Shown: piece after piece, positions 1 to 9,261 of the stretch
Layout of the letters: each line of letters starts with the position of its first letter
Numbering within the stretch: the first letter of the stretch is position 1
Assembly: GCA_025352625.1 (NCBI GenBank)
Contig: JANXSR010000366.1
Coordinates: 1-50,081, forward strand
Length of the DNA: 50,081 bases
Origin: Ferruginibacter sp.
GTDB taxonomy: Bacteria > Bacteroidota > Bacteroidia > Chitinophagales > Chitinophagaceae
Reading direction: 5' to 3'
Translations under genes and position numbers: made by a program
The notes under the pieces: model-generated
What the model was told of the DNA's origin: nothing
What the model saw: the letters and a program-made list of their open reading frames with translations, nothing else
The model's database searches: none

Positions 1-174
1 ATCACACTGTTGCAAATTTTCTTTTGTAAACTGATCCATTGAATTGATATCAATTTTCAGTGTAACAGCATGGCCTCTTTGTACAGCAATTTCTTCAATG
101 GCTTTACCCATTTTGCCGTACCCTATTAAAGCAATGTTTAATTTTTTTTGTTGTGAACCGGAACTTGAATTCAT
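1..174 (-). CDS. dapB: 4-hydroxy-tetrahydrodipicolinate reductase, N-terminal part
   Basis: The gene is cut by the left window edge; 58 codons of the N-terminus are visible, starting at the ATG whose first base is 174. After a polar Ser/Gln/Lys-rich leader the protein reads IALIGYGKMGKAIEEIA, the glycine-rich dinucleotide-binding turn of the DapB family. The enzyme reduces the dihydrodipicolinate precursor with NAD(P)H in the diaminopimelate/lysine pathway in the cytoplasm. It lies 29 bases downstream of the DUF5683 gene on the same strand, so it is probably the distal part of a parA-parB-DUF5683-dapB operon, a gene order known from Bacteroidota. dapD of the same pathway lies at about 13.0 kb. 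The catalytic part is outside the window, so the identification rests on the Rossmann motif and synteny. Confidence 0.85.
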   Translation of the reverse strand, partial: MNSSSGSQQKKLNIALIGYGKMGKAIEEIAVQRGHAVTLKIDINSMDQFTKENLQQCD

Positions 175-203
175 TTAAACTTTTTTTGTAACTGCAAATA
201 TAA

Positions 204-809
204 TTATTTGGCTCCCTTATTTGTTTTTGAATGTATGTCAAGAACAAAACTGAGACCTGTTGTGTTGGCCATGGGACTATAACCGGGAGATATTTTCAGG
301 CTGAGGTTATCGTTTACATCAAATGCTTTTAACTGTGCATCTACAGTAGCATCTACAACATTTAACCCCCAAAAAAAAATAAAAAATAAAACAGAGTAAT
401 CAACATTTTGCCTAAAGGCATTGCGGTATGTTTTTAAAGAATTAGCGCTAAGATTTTTAAATTTGGAGTCAATATCAGCATCATTACCCGGTAAAGTATC
501 AGATTTATAAATGTAGGCTTGTTTTAATAACCTGTAATTTTTTATGTTGTAAAAAAAAACAGCAGCCGTAGTACCTAAGGCCCCGTATATTATTGGCACT
601 TTCCAATATTTTTTATTGTAAACCTGCCCCCAGCCGGGCACCATGGCTGAACGAATTGTGGCTTTATGTGGATTAAATGTTTTAACTCCTATAGTATCAA
701 TAATCTTTTCTTCATTTTTTATTACAGTGTCTTTTGGTAACTGTGCAAAAGAAACATTCATACAAAGAAAAAAAAACAATATAAAAAATATCGGCAATAA
801 TTTTTGCAT
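204..809 (-). CDS. DUF5683 domain-containing membrane protein
   Basis: A 201-residue protein with a hydrophobic N-terminal signal (MQKLLPIFFILFFFLCMN, cleavage probably after SFAQ) and two further hydrophobic stretches (VPIIYGALGTTAAVFFY and YSVLFFIFFWGLNVV). The segment RSAMVPGWGQVYNKKYWKVP is the hallmark of DUF5683, a Bacteroidota family of unknown function whose members usually sit beside parAB. The ATG at 809 shares one base with the parB stop (TGATG), which indicates translational coupling; a TTG one codon upstream is the less likely start. The C-terminal part (LSFVLDI) ends in a beta-rich region. An envelope protein linked to chromosome partition or cell growth is only an inference from position. 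Confidence 0.85.
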   Translation of the reverse strand: MQKLLPIFFILFFFLCMNVSFAQLPKDTVIKNEEKIIDTIGVKTFNPHKATIRSAMVPGWGQVYNKKYWKVPIIYGALGTTAAVFFYNIKNYRLLKQAYIYKSDTLPGNDADIDSKFKNLSANSLKTYRNAFRQNVDYSVLFFIFFWGLNVVDATVDAQLKAFDVNDNLSLKISPGYSPMANTTGLSFVLDIHSKTNKGAK

Positions 810-1723
810 CAACTTACTTTAACGTTCAATTTTTCCAGCAGGCCGTTTAATTCATCCAGTGAATAATATTCAAAGGTTACTGCTCCATATCCTTTTTTAT
901 TGTGTACCAGTTTTACTTTGGTACTGAACTGGGATGCTAAATTATCTTCAATCTTTTTAAATGCGGGAGGCAACACAGCTTTTACCGTATTTTTAACAGC
1001 ATTGCCGCCGGTGTACATATTACGTACAAGATCTTCAGTTTGCCTTACAGACAATTCTTTACTTTTTATTTCTGAAAAAATAAATAATTGCTTATCTATC
1101 ATATCAACATTTATCAGCGCCCTTGCATGGCCCATTGTTATTATACCTGTACGAACAGCAATCTGAATATCGGGCGGTAATTTTAGCAGGCGGATATAGT
1201 TAGTAACTGTACTACGTTCTTTACCCATCCGTTCAGCTACCTGCTCCTGTGTATAATCCAATTCATCCATCAGGCGTTTGTAGCTAAGGGCAATTTCGAT
1301 CGCATTTAAATTTTCACGCTGCAGGTTTTCCAGCAAGGCAAGTTCTAAAAGATCAGCGTCATTCGATTGCCGAACATACACAGGAATATCTTTTAGTCCT
1401 GCAATTTTAGCGGCTCTAAACCGGCGTTCACCAGCAACAAGACGATATTTACCAGAAGGTAATTTACTTACCGTCAGCGGTTGAATAATATCATGTAATT
1501 TTAAAGATGCAGCCAGTTCACTGAGTGCAGTTTCATCAAAATCTTTGCGGGGTTGTTTGGGGTTTACTTCTATTTGGTCCAGCGCTATGCGGTTAACGCT
1601 GGTAGTTTTTTCTACTATTTCAGTTTTTAAATTACCGGCAGTACTTTTAAGGTCAGCATCAATATTTTGTAATAAACTACGAATACCTTTTCCCAGTGCG
1701 TCTTTTTTATTTGGTTGCGTCAT
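809..1723 (-). CDS. parB: ParB/Spo0J-family chromosome-partition protein
   Basis: This 304-residue protein binds centromere-like parS sites and works with ParA in origin segregation. The N-terminus KKDALGKGIRSLLQNID is the ParA-interacting segment typical of ParB. The ParB/Srx-type CTP-binding domain follows (IEVNPKQPRKDF, then LVAGERRFRAAKIAGL with the GERR box) and then a helix-turn-helix (YTQEQVAERMGKERSTVTNYIRLLKLP). The C-terminal dimerisation part is short. It lies 76 bases downstream of parA, and its stop overlaps the start of the DUF5683 gene by one base. The parA-parB spacer carries complementary segments in pseudoknot order (see the repeat entry). No parS consensus was recognised in the window. 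Confidence 0.95.
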   Translation of the reverse strand: MTQPNKKDALGKGIRSLLQNIDADLKSTAGNLKTEIVEKTTSVNRIALDQIEVNPKQPRKDFDETALSELAASLKLHDIIQPLTVSKLPSGKYRLVAGERRFRAAKIAGLKDIPVYVRQSNDADLLELALLENLQRENLNAIEIALSYKRLMDELDYTQEQVAERMGKERSTVTNYIRLLKLPPDIQIAVRTGIITMGHARALINVDMIDKQLFIFSEIKSKELSVRQTEDLVRNMYTGGNAVKNTVKAVLPPAFKKIEDNLASQFSTKVKLVHNKKGYGAVTFEYYSLDELNGLLEKLNVKVS

Positions 1724-1730
1724 AAATTAT

Positions 1731-1794
1731 CTGTTTTGTGTTTTGAGTTTTCAGCTGTGAAGATTTCGCTAACACAAAACCGTAAACTGAAAAC
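1731..1794. repeat. Interlaced inverted repeats in the parA-parB spacer
   Basis: Two pairs of complementary segments interleave. GTTTTGTGTT (1733-1742) pairs perfectly with AACACAAAAC (1771-1780), and GTTTTCAG (1747-1754) pairs with CTGAAAAC (1787-1794). The order A-B-A'-B' allows an H-type pseudoknot, or two mutually exclusive hairpins, in the parAB mRNA about 10 bases before the parB start codon. The words are low-complexity and could equally be a slippage remnant. Confidence 0.4.
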
Positions 1795-1799
1795 AGCAG

Positions 1800-2600
1800 C
1801 TATTCCATTATCCTGTCTTCCTGTTTAATTTTTGTAAAATTATTTTTTTGTAGTATTTCTTTGGCAAGGTTTAGGTAATTAACAGAACCCTTGCTTTCGG
1901 CATCGTATAAAATTACCGGTTTGCCAAAACTGGGAGCCTCACTTAACCTTGTATTTCGGTGAATAATGCTGCTAAAAACCATTTCCTCAAAATGCCTTCT
2001 AACTTCAGCAACAACCTGGTTGCACAGGCGTAAGCGTCCATCATACATGGTCATTAAAATACCTTCAATCTGCAATTCGGTATTCAGCCTGTTTTGCACA
2101 ATTTTTATCGTATTTAATAATTTCCCTAAACCCTCCAATGCAAAAAATTCTGTTTGTACAGGCACAACTACGCTATCAGCAGCAACTAAAGCATTTACAG
2201 TAATTAAACCCAGTGAAGGCGAGCAATCAATCACAATAAAATCATATTCATCCCGGATGGGCTCTAAAATTTTCTTTAATACACCCTCCCTGTTAGGATA
2301 GTTGATCATTTCAATTTCGGCACCCACAAGGTCTATATGTGATGGGATCAGATCAAGATTGGGAATATCTGTTTTTAATAGTACATCCCTGGCGTTTGAT
2401 TCATTCACCATGCAATCGTACAAACTAAGCGTAATGTTATGGAGGTCAAAACCTACGCCGGTTGTGCTGTTAGCTTGTGGATCTGCATCCACCAACAAAG
2501 TTTTATATTCTAACACTGCTAAACTTGCAGCAAGATTGATGGCTGTAGTTGTTTTACCAACACCGCCTTTTTGATTTGCTATACCTATTATTCTTGCCAT
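1800..2600 (-). CDS. parA: ParA/Soj-family chromosome-partition ATPase
   Basis: A 266-residue deviant Walker ATPase that drives ParB-parS movement over the nucleoid. The deviant Walker A motif KGGVGKTTTA begins at residue 11 (signature Lys11, P-loop Lys16, Thr17). DADPQANST is the A-prime motif and FIVIDCSPSLGLIT the Walker B region; VVPVQTEFFALEGL is typical of chromosomal Soj proteins. The length matches the family. It is the first gene of the minus-strand operon with parB, and the convincing promoter motifs lie just upstream (2680-2709). The divergent neighbour at 2813 is an FMN reductase. The KIKQEDRIME tail is slightly extended beyond the conserved fold and has no recognised role. Confidence 0.95.
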   Translation of the reverse strand: MARIIGIANQKGGVGKTTTAINLAASLAVLEYKTLLVDADPQANSTTGVGFDLHNITLSLYDCMVNESNARDVLLKTDIPNLDLIPSHIDLVGAEIEMINYPNREGVLKKILEPIRDEYDFIVIDCSPSLGLITVNALVAADSVVVPVQTEFFALEGLGKLLNTIKIVQNRLNTELQIEGILMTMYDGRLRLCNQVVAEVRRHFEEMVFSSIIHRNTRLSEAPSFGKPVILYDAESKGSVNYLNLAKEILQKNNFTKIKQEDRIME

Positions 2601-2679
2601 ACCTTAATTCCGGTAAAAGGAATATATTATTTTTATAAAATTATTTCAATAAATAAACCAAACAATTTTTTGAGATTGC

Positions 2680-2709
2680 CAAAGGTACTGTTTGAAATTC
2701 AACCGCAAA
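2680..2709 (-). promoter_or_regulatory. Candidate Bacteroidota promoter for parAB
   Basis: On the minus strand TTTG (2706-2709) is followed after 18 bases by TACCTTTG (2680-2687). This matches the Bacteroidota consensus of a -33 TTTG and a -7 TAnnTTTG exactly, about 80 bases ahead of the parA start. A second exact -7 motif, TAAATTTG, lies at 2734-2741 with TTG at 2763-2765 as a possible -33 partner, so there may be two start sites. Confidence 0.5.
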
Positions 2710-2812
2710 CCTCAAATATTCACGGCAGCGTAGCAAATTTAACCATTCGGCATAAAATTGCACAACAATGGCGTATCCTTGTTGTTAATAAGATACTTTA
2801 AAGCAAAAAAAT

Positions 2813-3334
2813 ATGTATACAATTATTTCCGGCACAAACCGCATAGGGAGCAATACACTTAAAGTGGCAAAGCAGTACCAGGTTATTTTAAAAGAAAAAG
2901 GAATTGATGCAGGCTTATTATCATTGGAACATGTAAATGTAATGACCAGAAATGCTCATTTCGAAAAAATTGAATCAGAAATAATTATACCTACCAATAA
3001 TTTTATTTTTATTGCTCCAGAGTATAATGGCAGTTTTCCGGGAGTGTTGAAAATGCTTTTTGATACGAGTAAATCAAACAAACTTTGGTGGCACAAAAAG
3101 GCTTTGATTACAGGAATTTCGAGCGGAAGGGCTGGCAATTTACGAGGGAATGATCATTTGTCTGCTGTTTTAAATTATCTAAAAATCACTGTTCATCCTA
3201 ACCAGTTGCCCATCTCAGTAATTGATAAATTATTAGATGAACAGGGAAATATTACAGATGAAAATACTTTAATAGCTATTCATCAGCAGCTGGATGATTT
3301 TATAATTTGGTGCAGCAGGCACAAAGCTCATTAA
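2813..3334 (+). CDS. NADPH-dependent FMN reductase family protein
   Basis: A 173-residue flavodoxin-fold protein with no signal peptide. The N-terminal strand and phosphate loop (MYTIISGTNRIGSNT) bind the FMN phosphate, and APEYNGSFPGVLKMLFD is the characteristic PEYNGSxPG isoalloxazine-contact loop of the ArsH/azoreductase/ChrR-like group. These enzymes transfer electrons from NAD(P)H through FMN to quinones or other acceptors, and the physiological substrate cannot be read from sequence. The gene stands alone, divergent from parA and about 100 bases ahead of the metallophosphoesterase gene. The length is normal for the small single-domain members. Confidence 0.85.
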   Translation: MYTIISGTNRIGSNTLKVAKQYQVILKEKGIDAGLLSLEHVNVMTRNAHFEKIESEIIIPTNNFIFIAPEYNGSFPGVLKMLFDTSKSNKLWWHKKALITGISSGRAGNLRGNDHLSAVLNYLKITVHPNQLPISVIDKLLDEQGNITDENTLIAIHQQLDDFIIWCSRHKAH

Positions 3335-3431
3335 CATAAATAGATAATTATAAAAATTTTAAAACAATTTCAACATTCGTACGTCCCCTAGAATAGGCTA
3401 ATTTCGTCTCTTACTTTTAATTTCTATATGT

Positions 3432-4682
3432 ATGCGTTCACCCATTGGTGCTTTTATTTTTGTATCAGTAATGCTATTACTTGATACGTATGTTTTTCAA
3501 GCAGTGAAGGCGGTATCACAATCAGCCTCTCCCAAAACCAGGAATATTATTTATGGCATTTATTGGGCAGTTACGGCTTTGGCCATTATTGGTTTTTTGG
3601 TATTCGTATTTTCAGATCAAAATTTTTTACCAAAAAAAGTAAGAACTTATTTGTTTGCAACAATATTGGGATTGTTTCTGGCAAAATTTACGGCTATTCT
3701 GTTCTTTTTTTTGGATGATGTAAGACGCGGTATTCAGTGGTTGGCTGGAAAATTTTTTAATAATAATTCGAAAGGTGAATCTATAGGTGGTGATCCTATC
3801 AGCCGCTCGGTATTTTTAAGCTGGCTGGGTCTTGGCGTTGGAAGTGGGTTATTCGGTAGTTTGGTTTATGGTTTTGGTAATAAATATAAATATGATATAA
3901 AAAGGGTACAGCTTGCGTTTAAAAATTTGCCTGTAGAATTTAAGGGGATGAAAATTTTGCACATCAGTGATATCCATAGCGGAAGTTTTACAGATAAAAA
4001 TGCAGTGCATCATGGCGTTAATGAAATATTAAATGAAAAGGCCGATATCATTTTGTTTACAGGAGATCTTGTAAACGACAGGGCTACAGAGATGAATGAT
4101 TATATGGATATCTTTAGTAAGCTGACGGCCCCAATGGGCGTGTATTCTACTCTTGGTAATCACGATTATGGTGATTATGTGAGCTGGCCTGATAACGGTA
4201 TTTCCAAAGAGCAAAATCTTGAAAATTTAAAAACGGTACATGCACAACTAGGATGGAAATTATTGATGAATGAACACGTGGTACTGGAAAAAAACAATGC
4301 TCAAATAGCGTTAATAGGTATTGAAAACTGGAGCAATAAAGCAAGGTTTCCCAAGCATGGCCGAATGGACCTTGCTTACCCAGGAGCTGAGAAATATCCT
4401 TTCAAAATTTTAATGAGTCACGATCCCAGCCATTGGGATGCCCAGGTAAAAACATCCTATCCTGAAATTGATCTGATGCTAAGTGGGCATACGCATGGTA
4501 TGCAATTTGGTGTTAACCTTCCTGGCTTTAAGTGGAGCCCCGTACAATATATGTATAAACAATGGGCAGGATTGTATGAAGAGGCAAATCAAAAATTATA
4601 TGTTAATCCTGGTTTTGGTTTTATTGGGTATCCGGGAAGGGTAGGTATTTTGCCAGAGATTACTGTGATTGAATTAATATAA
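3432..4682 (+). CDS. Membrane-anchored metallophosphoesterase (YkuE/YaeI type)
   Basis: A 416-residue protein. The first ~150 residues form about four hydrophobic helices (for example LAIIGFLVFVF and FLSWLGLGVGSGLFGSLVYG). The remainder is a calcineurin-like phosphoesterase domain with all metal-binding signatures: Asp180 and His182 in SDIHSG, the GDLVND box, Asn243-His244 in GNHDYGD, and His353/His355 in SGHTHG. Relatives hydrolyse phosphodiesters, including lipid headgroups such as UDP-diacylglucosamine or related phospholipids; the substrate here is not determinable. The domain probably faces the periplasm. It ends just before a strong bidirectional terminator and converges on the T9SS protein gene. 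Confidence 0.9.
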   Translation: MRSPIGAFIFVSVMLLLDTYVFQAVKAVSQSASPKTRNIIYGIYWAVTALAIIGFLVFVFSDQNFLPKKVRTYLFATILGLFLAKFTAILFFFLDDVRRGIQWLAGKFFNNNSKGESIGGDPISRSVFLSWLGLGVGSGLFGSLVYGFGNKYKYDIKRVQLAFKNLPVEFKGMKILHISDIHSGSFTDKNAVHHGVNEILNEKADIILFTGDLVNDRATEMNDYMDIFSKLTAPMGVYSTLGNHDYGDYVSWPDNGISKEQNLENLKTVHAQLGWKLLMNEHVVLEKNNAQIALIGIENWSNKARFPKHGRMDLAYPGAEKYPFKILMSHDPSHWDAQVKTSYPEIDLMLSGHTHGMQFGVNLPGFKWSPVQYMYKQWAGLYEEANQKLYVNPGFGFIGYPGRVGILPEITVIELI

Positions 4683-4697
4683 AATATCAAATAAAAG

Positions 4698-4730
4698 AAA
4701 AACTGCCGCTTTTACAGCGGCAGTTTTTTT
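4698..4730. terminator. Bidirectional intrinsic terminator
   Basis: The stem CTGCCGC (4703-4709) pairs with GCGGCAG (4717-4723) around a TTTTACA-like loop, flanked by an A-run on the left and a T-run on the right. It can therefore stop transcription of the convergent genes on both strands. Confidence 0.85.
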
Positions 4731-4754
4731 ATGGATTGTTGTGTTAACTTTTGT

Positions 4755-6950
4755 TTATTGTTGTTTTATAACCTGCTTTGTAACTCTTCCATTTGGTGTA
4801 TTAAACTCAATGATATAGTTTCCTGCCGGCACCTTTGACAATTCATCAATTGAAACGTAATTAAATCCTTTTGTCATCTTTACACTTTTAGAAACAACCT
4901 CTGTTCCAGAAACACTAAATACTTTTACAATCGTTGTTTCATTTTTATCCCAGTCAATATTAATGTTTATATTTTTACGGAATGGATTTGGAGAAACTAC
5001 GAATTTTCCAATATTTTTTTTCAGTTTAACCGGTACAACTTTTGAAATACTGGCTCTTTCATCCATATCAATTTGCTTTAAACGATAGTAAACAATAGTG
5101 GCAGTAACGGAACTTACATCATCGGTTATAAAATAGTTAACTGGTATTGATGAATTTCCACTGGCAGATTTAGATGCAACCGTTTTAAAACTAACTCCAT
5201 CTGTACTGCGTTCAATATCGAACCTGCTGCTGTTTAATTCCATTGAAGTAGTCCATGCTATTTTAACCTTATTATTTTCCAACAAATTTGCTGTAAATGA
5301 AGTTAAAATAACAGGAAGAACAATACCACTGCCTGCATTCATGGAGGCTGTAGCATCATCTACATAATTTATCGAAGAAGAGATGGCAGTAAGACGGCCA
5401 ACATTAATAATGGGTGGAACATTTCCGGTTGACGGAGTATTTACAGTAACCTGAAATTGAACTATAAATGAATCCAATGGAGCCAACACACCACCATTAA
5501 CAGCATTAGCTCCTGTACCCAATCTAAATGTTACCGTTTTATTGGCTGCCGAATATTCTGCAACATCATCACTCAAGGCATCGGTTTTGATTCCTGCAAT
5601 TATTCCAGGGCTGTAATTGACGGTTAATGAGCTACTTCGATAAGTAACAGTAGAAGGTAAAGTGTCTGCGAGTATTATGGAAGTAGCATTTGCTGCCCCA
5701 ATATTTTTACCTTTTAATGTGTACGTTAATATTTCGCCGGCCTCTACTGCATTACTATTGTTTGCATCAGCAACTGTTTTGGTAAGTTTTATAACGGCAG
5801 GGTCTTTCATTTTAACCACACAGGCAACTACACCACAAAAGTATTGATCATCAGCAGTGGCTAACCGAAGCGTAATCGTTGAAGCATCCGGTAATATACC
5901 ATATCCCGTACCAATGTCCGCCTGGTCAATATCAACACTCATTTGATCTGTATAGTTGGGATTTTTGGTTGTTACATGAACACCATTATTTGTGATAGTA
6001 CCATTCCAGGGATTATCTATTGGATTAAGGGCATTGCTAAACCCAATATTATTAATTTTTAAAGAGTCTCCATTATATCTTGCATCACCTTCCCAGCCCA
6101 ATATTCCAATTTTAGCTTCGGATGAAGCTAACCCTGCTGAAGGAACATTTAAGCCGGTTAACGTAATGGTGTTTGCAGTTACGCCTCCCCCGGCATATAC
6201 TTGCTGATAGCCATCATACACCCTCACACTATTGAAATCCAAAGCCGGGTTTTCATAAACTATCATTATACCCCAGCCCCCATAATTACCAAAATCATCA
6301 ATAGGCCCAGTCGAAAAAGCGCCATTGCCTACCGTGTAAGTTCCTTCTCCCTGTTGTTTTATTAAATCTGTAATATCAACAAAAGCCTGGTAATGGCAAT
6401 ATTCGGTGGGTAACCCCGTATTAGAAACATATTTATTAATTAGTGCTGCTGCATATTCCTGGTAAGCACCAGTTGTACCTTTTCTTATTTTTATTGTTTG
6501 GTTTGAAGGCAGCGACATATCAAATTGGGAAGTCAAAGCTCTGCCGCCCCAATACAACCGGGCTAATCGAATTGTATTGGTACCTGCTGGTAAAGACAGG
6601 TCAGAAGAAGACGAATTTCTTGTACCAGCACCATCTCCAGTACTTCCATCGATATCCACGTATTGCATATTAGTTGGTGTTGTTCCAAGACCACCATTAT
6701 CATATAGACTATAGCCATTTGCACTATTGCCGTTCATGTAGGTAAGATTAGGTGTAATACCATCTGCATTTACTGCATTCATTAAAGTATTACCAAAAAG
6801 AGCGGTGCTACCGTGCATGTTTTCGGAAAATACAAAACCAAAATTTCTACTTTGAGCTTTGGAACTGAATGGTACAAATAAAAACAACATTATTACAGGT
6901 AAGAAGAATTTTGTTGTCGAAGGAATTCCCTGCAAGGAAAAATTTGTCAT
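4755..6950 (-). CDS. T9SS-secreted protein with DUF11-like repeat and C-terminal sorting domain
   Basis: A 731-residue secreted protein. The N-terminus has a signal peptide (FFLPVIMLFLFVPFSSKAQ). Residues about 40-370 form a large extracellular beta-rich region of the kind seen in DUF3344/DUF11-type surface proteins (TIRLARLYWGGRA, GGWGIMIVYENP). Near residue 385 a DUF11-like repeat begins (IKLTKTVADANNSNAVEAGE, then LADTLPSTVTY). The last ~80 residues (FVVSPNPFRKNININI through GNYIIEFNTPNGRVTKQVI) are a type A type IX secretion sorting domain, which directs passage through the outer membrane and surface attachment. The function is unknown; an adhesin or envelope structural role is typical. 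It stands alone as a minus-strand gene. Confidence 0.85.
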   Translation of the reverse strand: MTNFSLQGIPSTTKFFLPVIMLFLFVPFSSKAQSRNFGFVFSENMHGSTALFGNTLMNAVNADGITPNLTYMNGNSANGYSLYDNGGLGTTPTNMQYVDIDGSTGDGAGTRNSSSSDLSLPAGTNTIRLARLYWGGRALTSQFDMSLPSNQTIKIRKGTTGAYQEYAAALINKYVSNTGLPTEYCHYQAFVDITDLIKQQGEGTYTVGNGAFSTGPIDDFGNYGGWGIMIVYENPALDFNSVRVYDGYQQVYAGGGVTANTITLTGLNVPSAGLASSEAKIGILGWEGDARYNGDSLKINNIGFSNALNPIDNPWNGTITNNGVHVTTKNPNYTDQMSVDIDQADIGTGYGILPDASTITLRLATADDQYFCGVVACVVKMKDPAVIKLTKTVADANNSNAVEAGEILTYTLKGKNIGAANATSIILADTLPSTVTYRSSSLTVNYSPGIIAGIKTDALSDDVAEYSAANKTVTFRLGTGANAVNGGVLAPLDSFIVQFQVTVNTPSTGNVPPIINVGRLTAISSSINYVDDATASMNAGSGIVLPVILTSFTANLLENNKVKIAWTTSMELNSSRFDIERSTDGVSFKTVASKSASGNSSIPVNYFITDDVSSVTATIVYYRLKQIDMDERASISKVVPVKLKKNIGKFVVSPNPFRKNININIDWDKNETTIVKVFSVSGTEVVSKSVKMTKGFNYVSIDELSKVPAGNYIIEFNTPNGRVTKQVIKQQ

Positions 6951-7318
6951 AATAATTTTTTGTTTAACGAATAATGGGTTAAAAAAGAACTTGATTATTT
7001 TATTTAAGAACCTGTTTGTGTAATAGAAATAACAAGTGCGGAATTCGAAAGATATTGGATATAACTACAACAAAATATAAGGAAGCAGCTAATTTTATTA
7101 ATAAAGATAGTAGAGAAATTTTAATAAAAGTAAGTTGCAGGATTATTTGAATCTAATTTTTATACAGTTGTAATACTAATTGTTAATAATTCAAGTTGCT
7201 GACAAAATCACTTCGGGAATATTAATGTTTTTGATGGAAAGTATTTAGTGGCAAAGGGGGTATTTATATAATTCATTTTTCTAATGCTAGTAAATCCGCC
7301 ACACAAAATGGTAATAAA
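6951..7318. other. Intergenic region without a recognised gene
   Basis: This AT-rich stretch holds the upstream region of the T9SS protein gene. No exact TAnnTTTG promoter was found for that gene; TATATTTTG on the minus strand near 7070-7080 is the nearest match. No tRNA, repeat or conserved small ORF is visible. Confidence 0.5.
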
Positions 7319-7345
7319 AAATGCCGGAGTATTAGTCCGGCATTT
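7319..7345 (-). terminator. Intrinsic terminator of the DEAD-box helicase gene
   Basis: AAATGCCGG (7319-7327) and CCGGCATTT (7337-7345) form a perfect 9-base stem with a 9-base loop. On the minus strand it is followed by a T-run, 23 bases beyond the helicase stop codon. Confidence 0.8.
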
Positions 7346-7367
7346 GCCTTTTTGTCTTTATAAATAA

Positions 7368-9122
7368 TTATCTTTTATCTCTAATGGGTATGCGTTTTCT
7401 TCCCTCTTGCCTTGGTCCTTCATTCCTTCCTTCATCTGTTGGCCTTTTAAAACCACCGTCAGCTTCATTCATTCTAACCTGCCTTCCATTGTGCTTTTTA
7501 CCATCAATACTTTTGATCATTTGTGCAGAAGCTGCTTTATCAACTTCCACCCAACTATTCATTTCTTTCATATCAATTCGGCCCAATACCTCTTTATTCA
7601 GATTGCTTTCATCTAATATAAATTGTAAAAAACTTGCTTTATAAAAACCATCTTTTGTGCCGAGGTTTACAAATAGTCTTGTATAGCCGTTGTCATGTTG
7701 AAAATTACCTCTTTCTCTTCTGCTGCCATCTCTGTTACCGCTTTCCCTGTTACCTGCATCTCTTCTATCACCACCACGAATGTCAGAACCTCTTAAATTT
7801 GAATTTAAATCCTGGGCGTTTTCATAGTACTTTAAAAAATGATTAAATTCTAAAGCAGCAACTCTTTGTAACACTTCTTCTTTGCTAACCTCTTTAAATT
7901 TCTCCTGCAAATCAGCCATGTAAGTCTCATAATCGCCGTTCGAAATATCGGCCTGCATTAATTTATCCATAAAATGAAAAAATTGCTTGCGGCATACATC
8001 TTTACCGCTTGGAACATCCAGTTTATGAAACTGTGCATTTACCATTCTTTCCAGTTGTTTTATCTTATAACTTTCTCTGCTATGGCAAATAGAAATACAG
8101 ATACCTGTTTTACCAGCTCTTGCCGTACGACCACTTCTGTGGGTATATACTTCCATATCATCAGGCAATTCATAATTTATTACATGAGTTATTCCATCCA
8201 CATCAATTCCTCTTGCGGCAACATCTGTAGCAATTAATAACTGCAAATGTTTTTGGCGAAAACGCCCCATCACTTTATCTCTTTGTTGCTGTGTAAGATC
8301 GCCGTGCAGCGCCTCAATTTCATATCCTTCTCTCACTAATTTTTCAGCAATATCCTGTGCATCTAATTTGGTACGGGTAAAAATGATGCCATACATGCCG
8401 GGGTTAAAATCAATATATCGTTTTAATGTTTCGTAACGCTGGTGCGCTGCAACTATAAAAAACTGGTGATCAATATTTACATTGCCACTATTCTTTTTAC
8501 CAACTGTAATTTCTTTGGGAGAAGTCATGAAGTTTTTAGCAATGGCTCTTACTTCTGGCGGCATGGTAGCACTAAATAACCAAATACTTTCTCTGTTAAT
8601 GGTATTTTTTAGAACAAAATCAATATCATCTCTAAATCCCATGTTCAACATTTCATCTGCTTCATCTAATACCACATACTTAACTTTTTGCAGATCTATG
8701 GCCTTGCGTTCAATAAGGTCAATTAACCTTCCTGGAGTGGCCACAACTATATGAACACCTCTTTTTAAATTTCTTATTTGCATGGTGATAGAGGCTCCAC
8801 CATACACTGCTTCTGTAAAAAGACCTTTGGTATGTTTTGTATAAGTGGCAAGGTCATTGGTAATTTGTAAACACAATTCTCTGGTAGGACAAACAATTAA
8901 TGCCTGAGGATGTCTTTCAGAAATATTGATAAGGTGTAATAATGGAAGACCGAAGGCGGCAGTTTTGCCCGTTCCTGTTTGTGCTAAACCCACAAAATCT
9001 GTGGTGCCTGATAATAAAATTGGGATAGCTTGTTCCTGTATTGGAGTAGGGGTGTCAAAACCCAAATCTGAAATAGCTTGTACTAATTGTTCGTTTAAGC
9101 CTAAGGCTTCAAATGCATTCAT
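7368..9122 (-). CDS. DEAD-box ATP-dependent RNA helicase with DbpA-type RNA-binding domain
   Basis: This 584-residue protein unwinds RNA duplexes, probably in ribosome assembly or cold adaptation. All core motifs are present in order: the Q motif (GFDTPTPIQEQAIP), motif I AQTGTGKT, Ia PTRELCLQI, Ib ATPGR, II DEAD, III SAT, IV IIFTRTK, V ATDVAARGIDV and VI HRSGRTARAG. An Arg/Gly/Asp-rich linker follows residue ~440, then a DbpA-like RRM fold (YTRLFVNLGTKDGFYKASFL) and a basic Arg/Lys tail. This is the CsdA/DeaD-like architecture. It has its own candidate promoter with a leader of about 130 bases and its own terminator, so it is probably monocistronic. Confidence 0.93.
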   Translation of the reverse strand: MNAFEALGLNEQLVQAISDLGFDTPTPIQEQAIPILLSGTTDFVGLAQTGTGKTAAFGLPLLHLINISERHPQALIVCPTRELCLQITNDLATYTKHTKGLFTEAVYGGASITMQIRNLKRGVHIVVATPGRLIDLIERKAIDLQKVKYVVLDEADEMLNMGFRDDIDFVLKNTINRESIWLFSATMPPEVRAIAKNFMTSPKEITVGKKNSGNVNIDHQFFIVAAHQRYETLKRYIDFNPGMYGIIFTRTKLDAQDIAEKLVREGYEIEALHGDLTQQQRDKVMGRFRQKHLQLLIATDVAARGIDVDGITHVINYELPDDMEVYTHRSGRTARAGKTGICISICHSRESYKIKQLERMVNAQFHKLDVPSGKDVCRKQFFHFMDKLMQADISNGDYETYMADLQEKFKEVSKEEVLQRVAALEFNHFLKYYENAQDLNSNLRGSDIRGGDRRDAGNRESGNRDGSRRERGNFQHDNGYTRLFVNLGTKDGFYKASFLQFILDESNLNKEVLGRIDMKEMNSWVEVDKAASAQMIKSIDGKKHNGRQVRMNEADGGFKRPTDEGRNEGPRQEGRKRIPIRDKR

Positions 9123-9261
9123 GTAAATTTTGTTTGTGTTTACATGATATGCTATTTGCCTGTTGTTACGCTACTTAAATACTATGTTTAAAAGTTAAAG
9201 TAAATCCTAAATTCAACAGCCTGTCGGGCATTTCATGCAATACTCGTTATAAATAATTTCG

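Noticed and set aside
1-2812. parS site near parAB
   Set aside because: No match to the TGTTTCACGTGAAACA-type consensus was found; related sites may lie outside the window.
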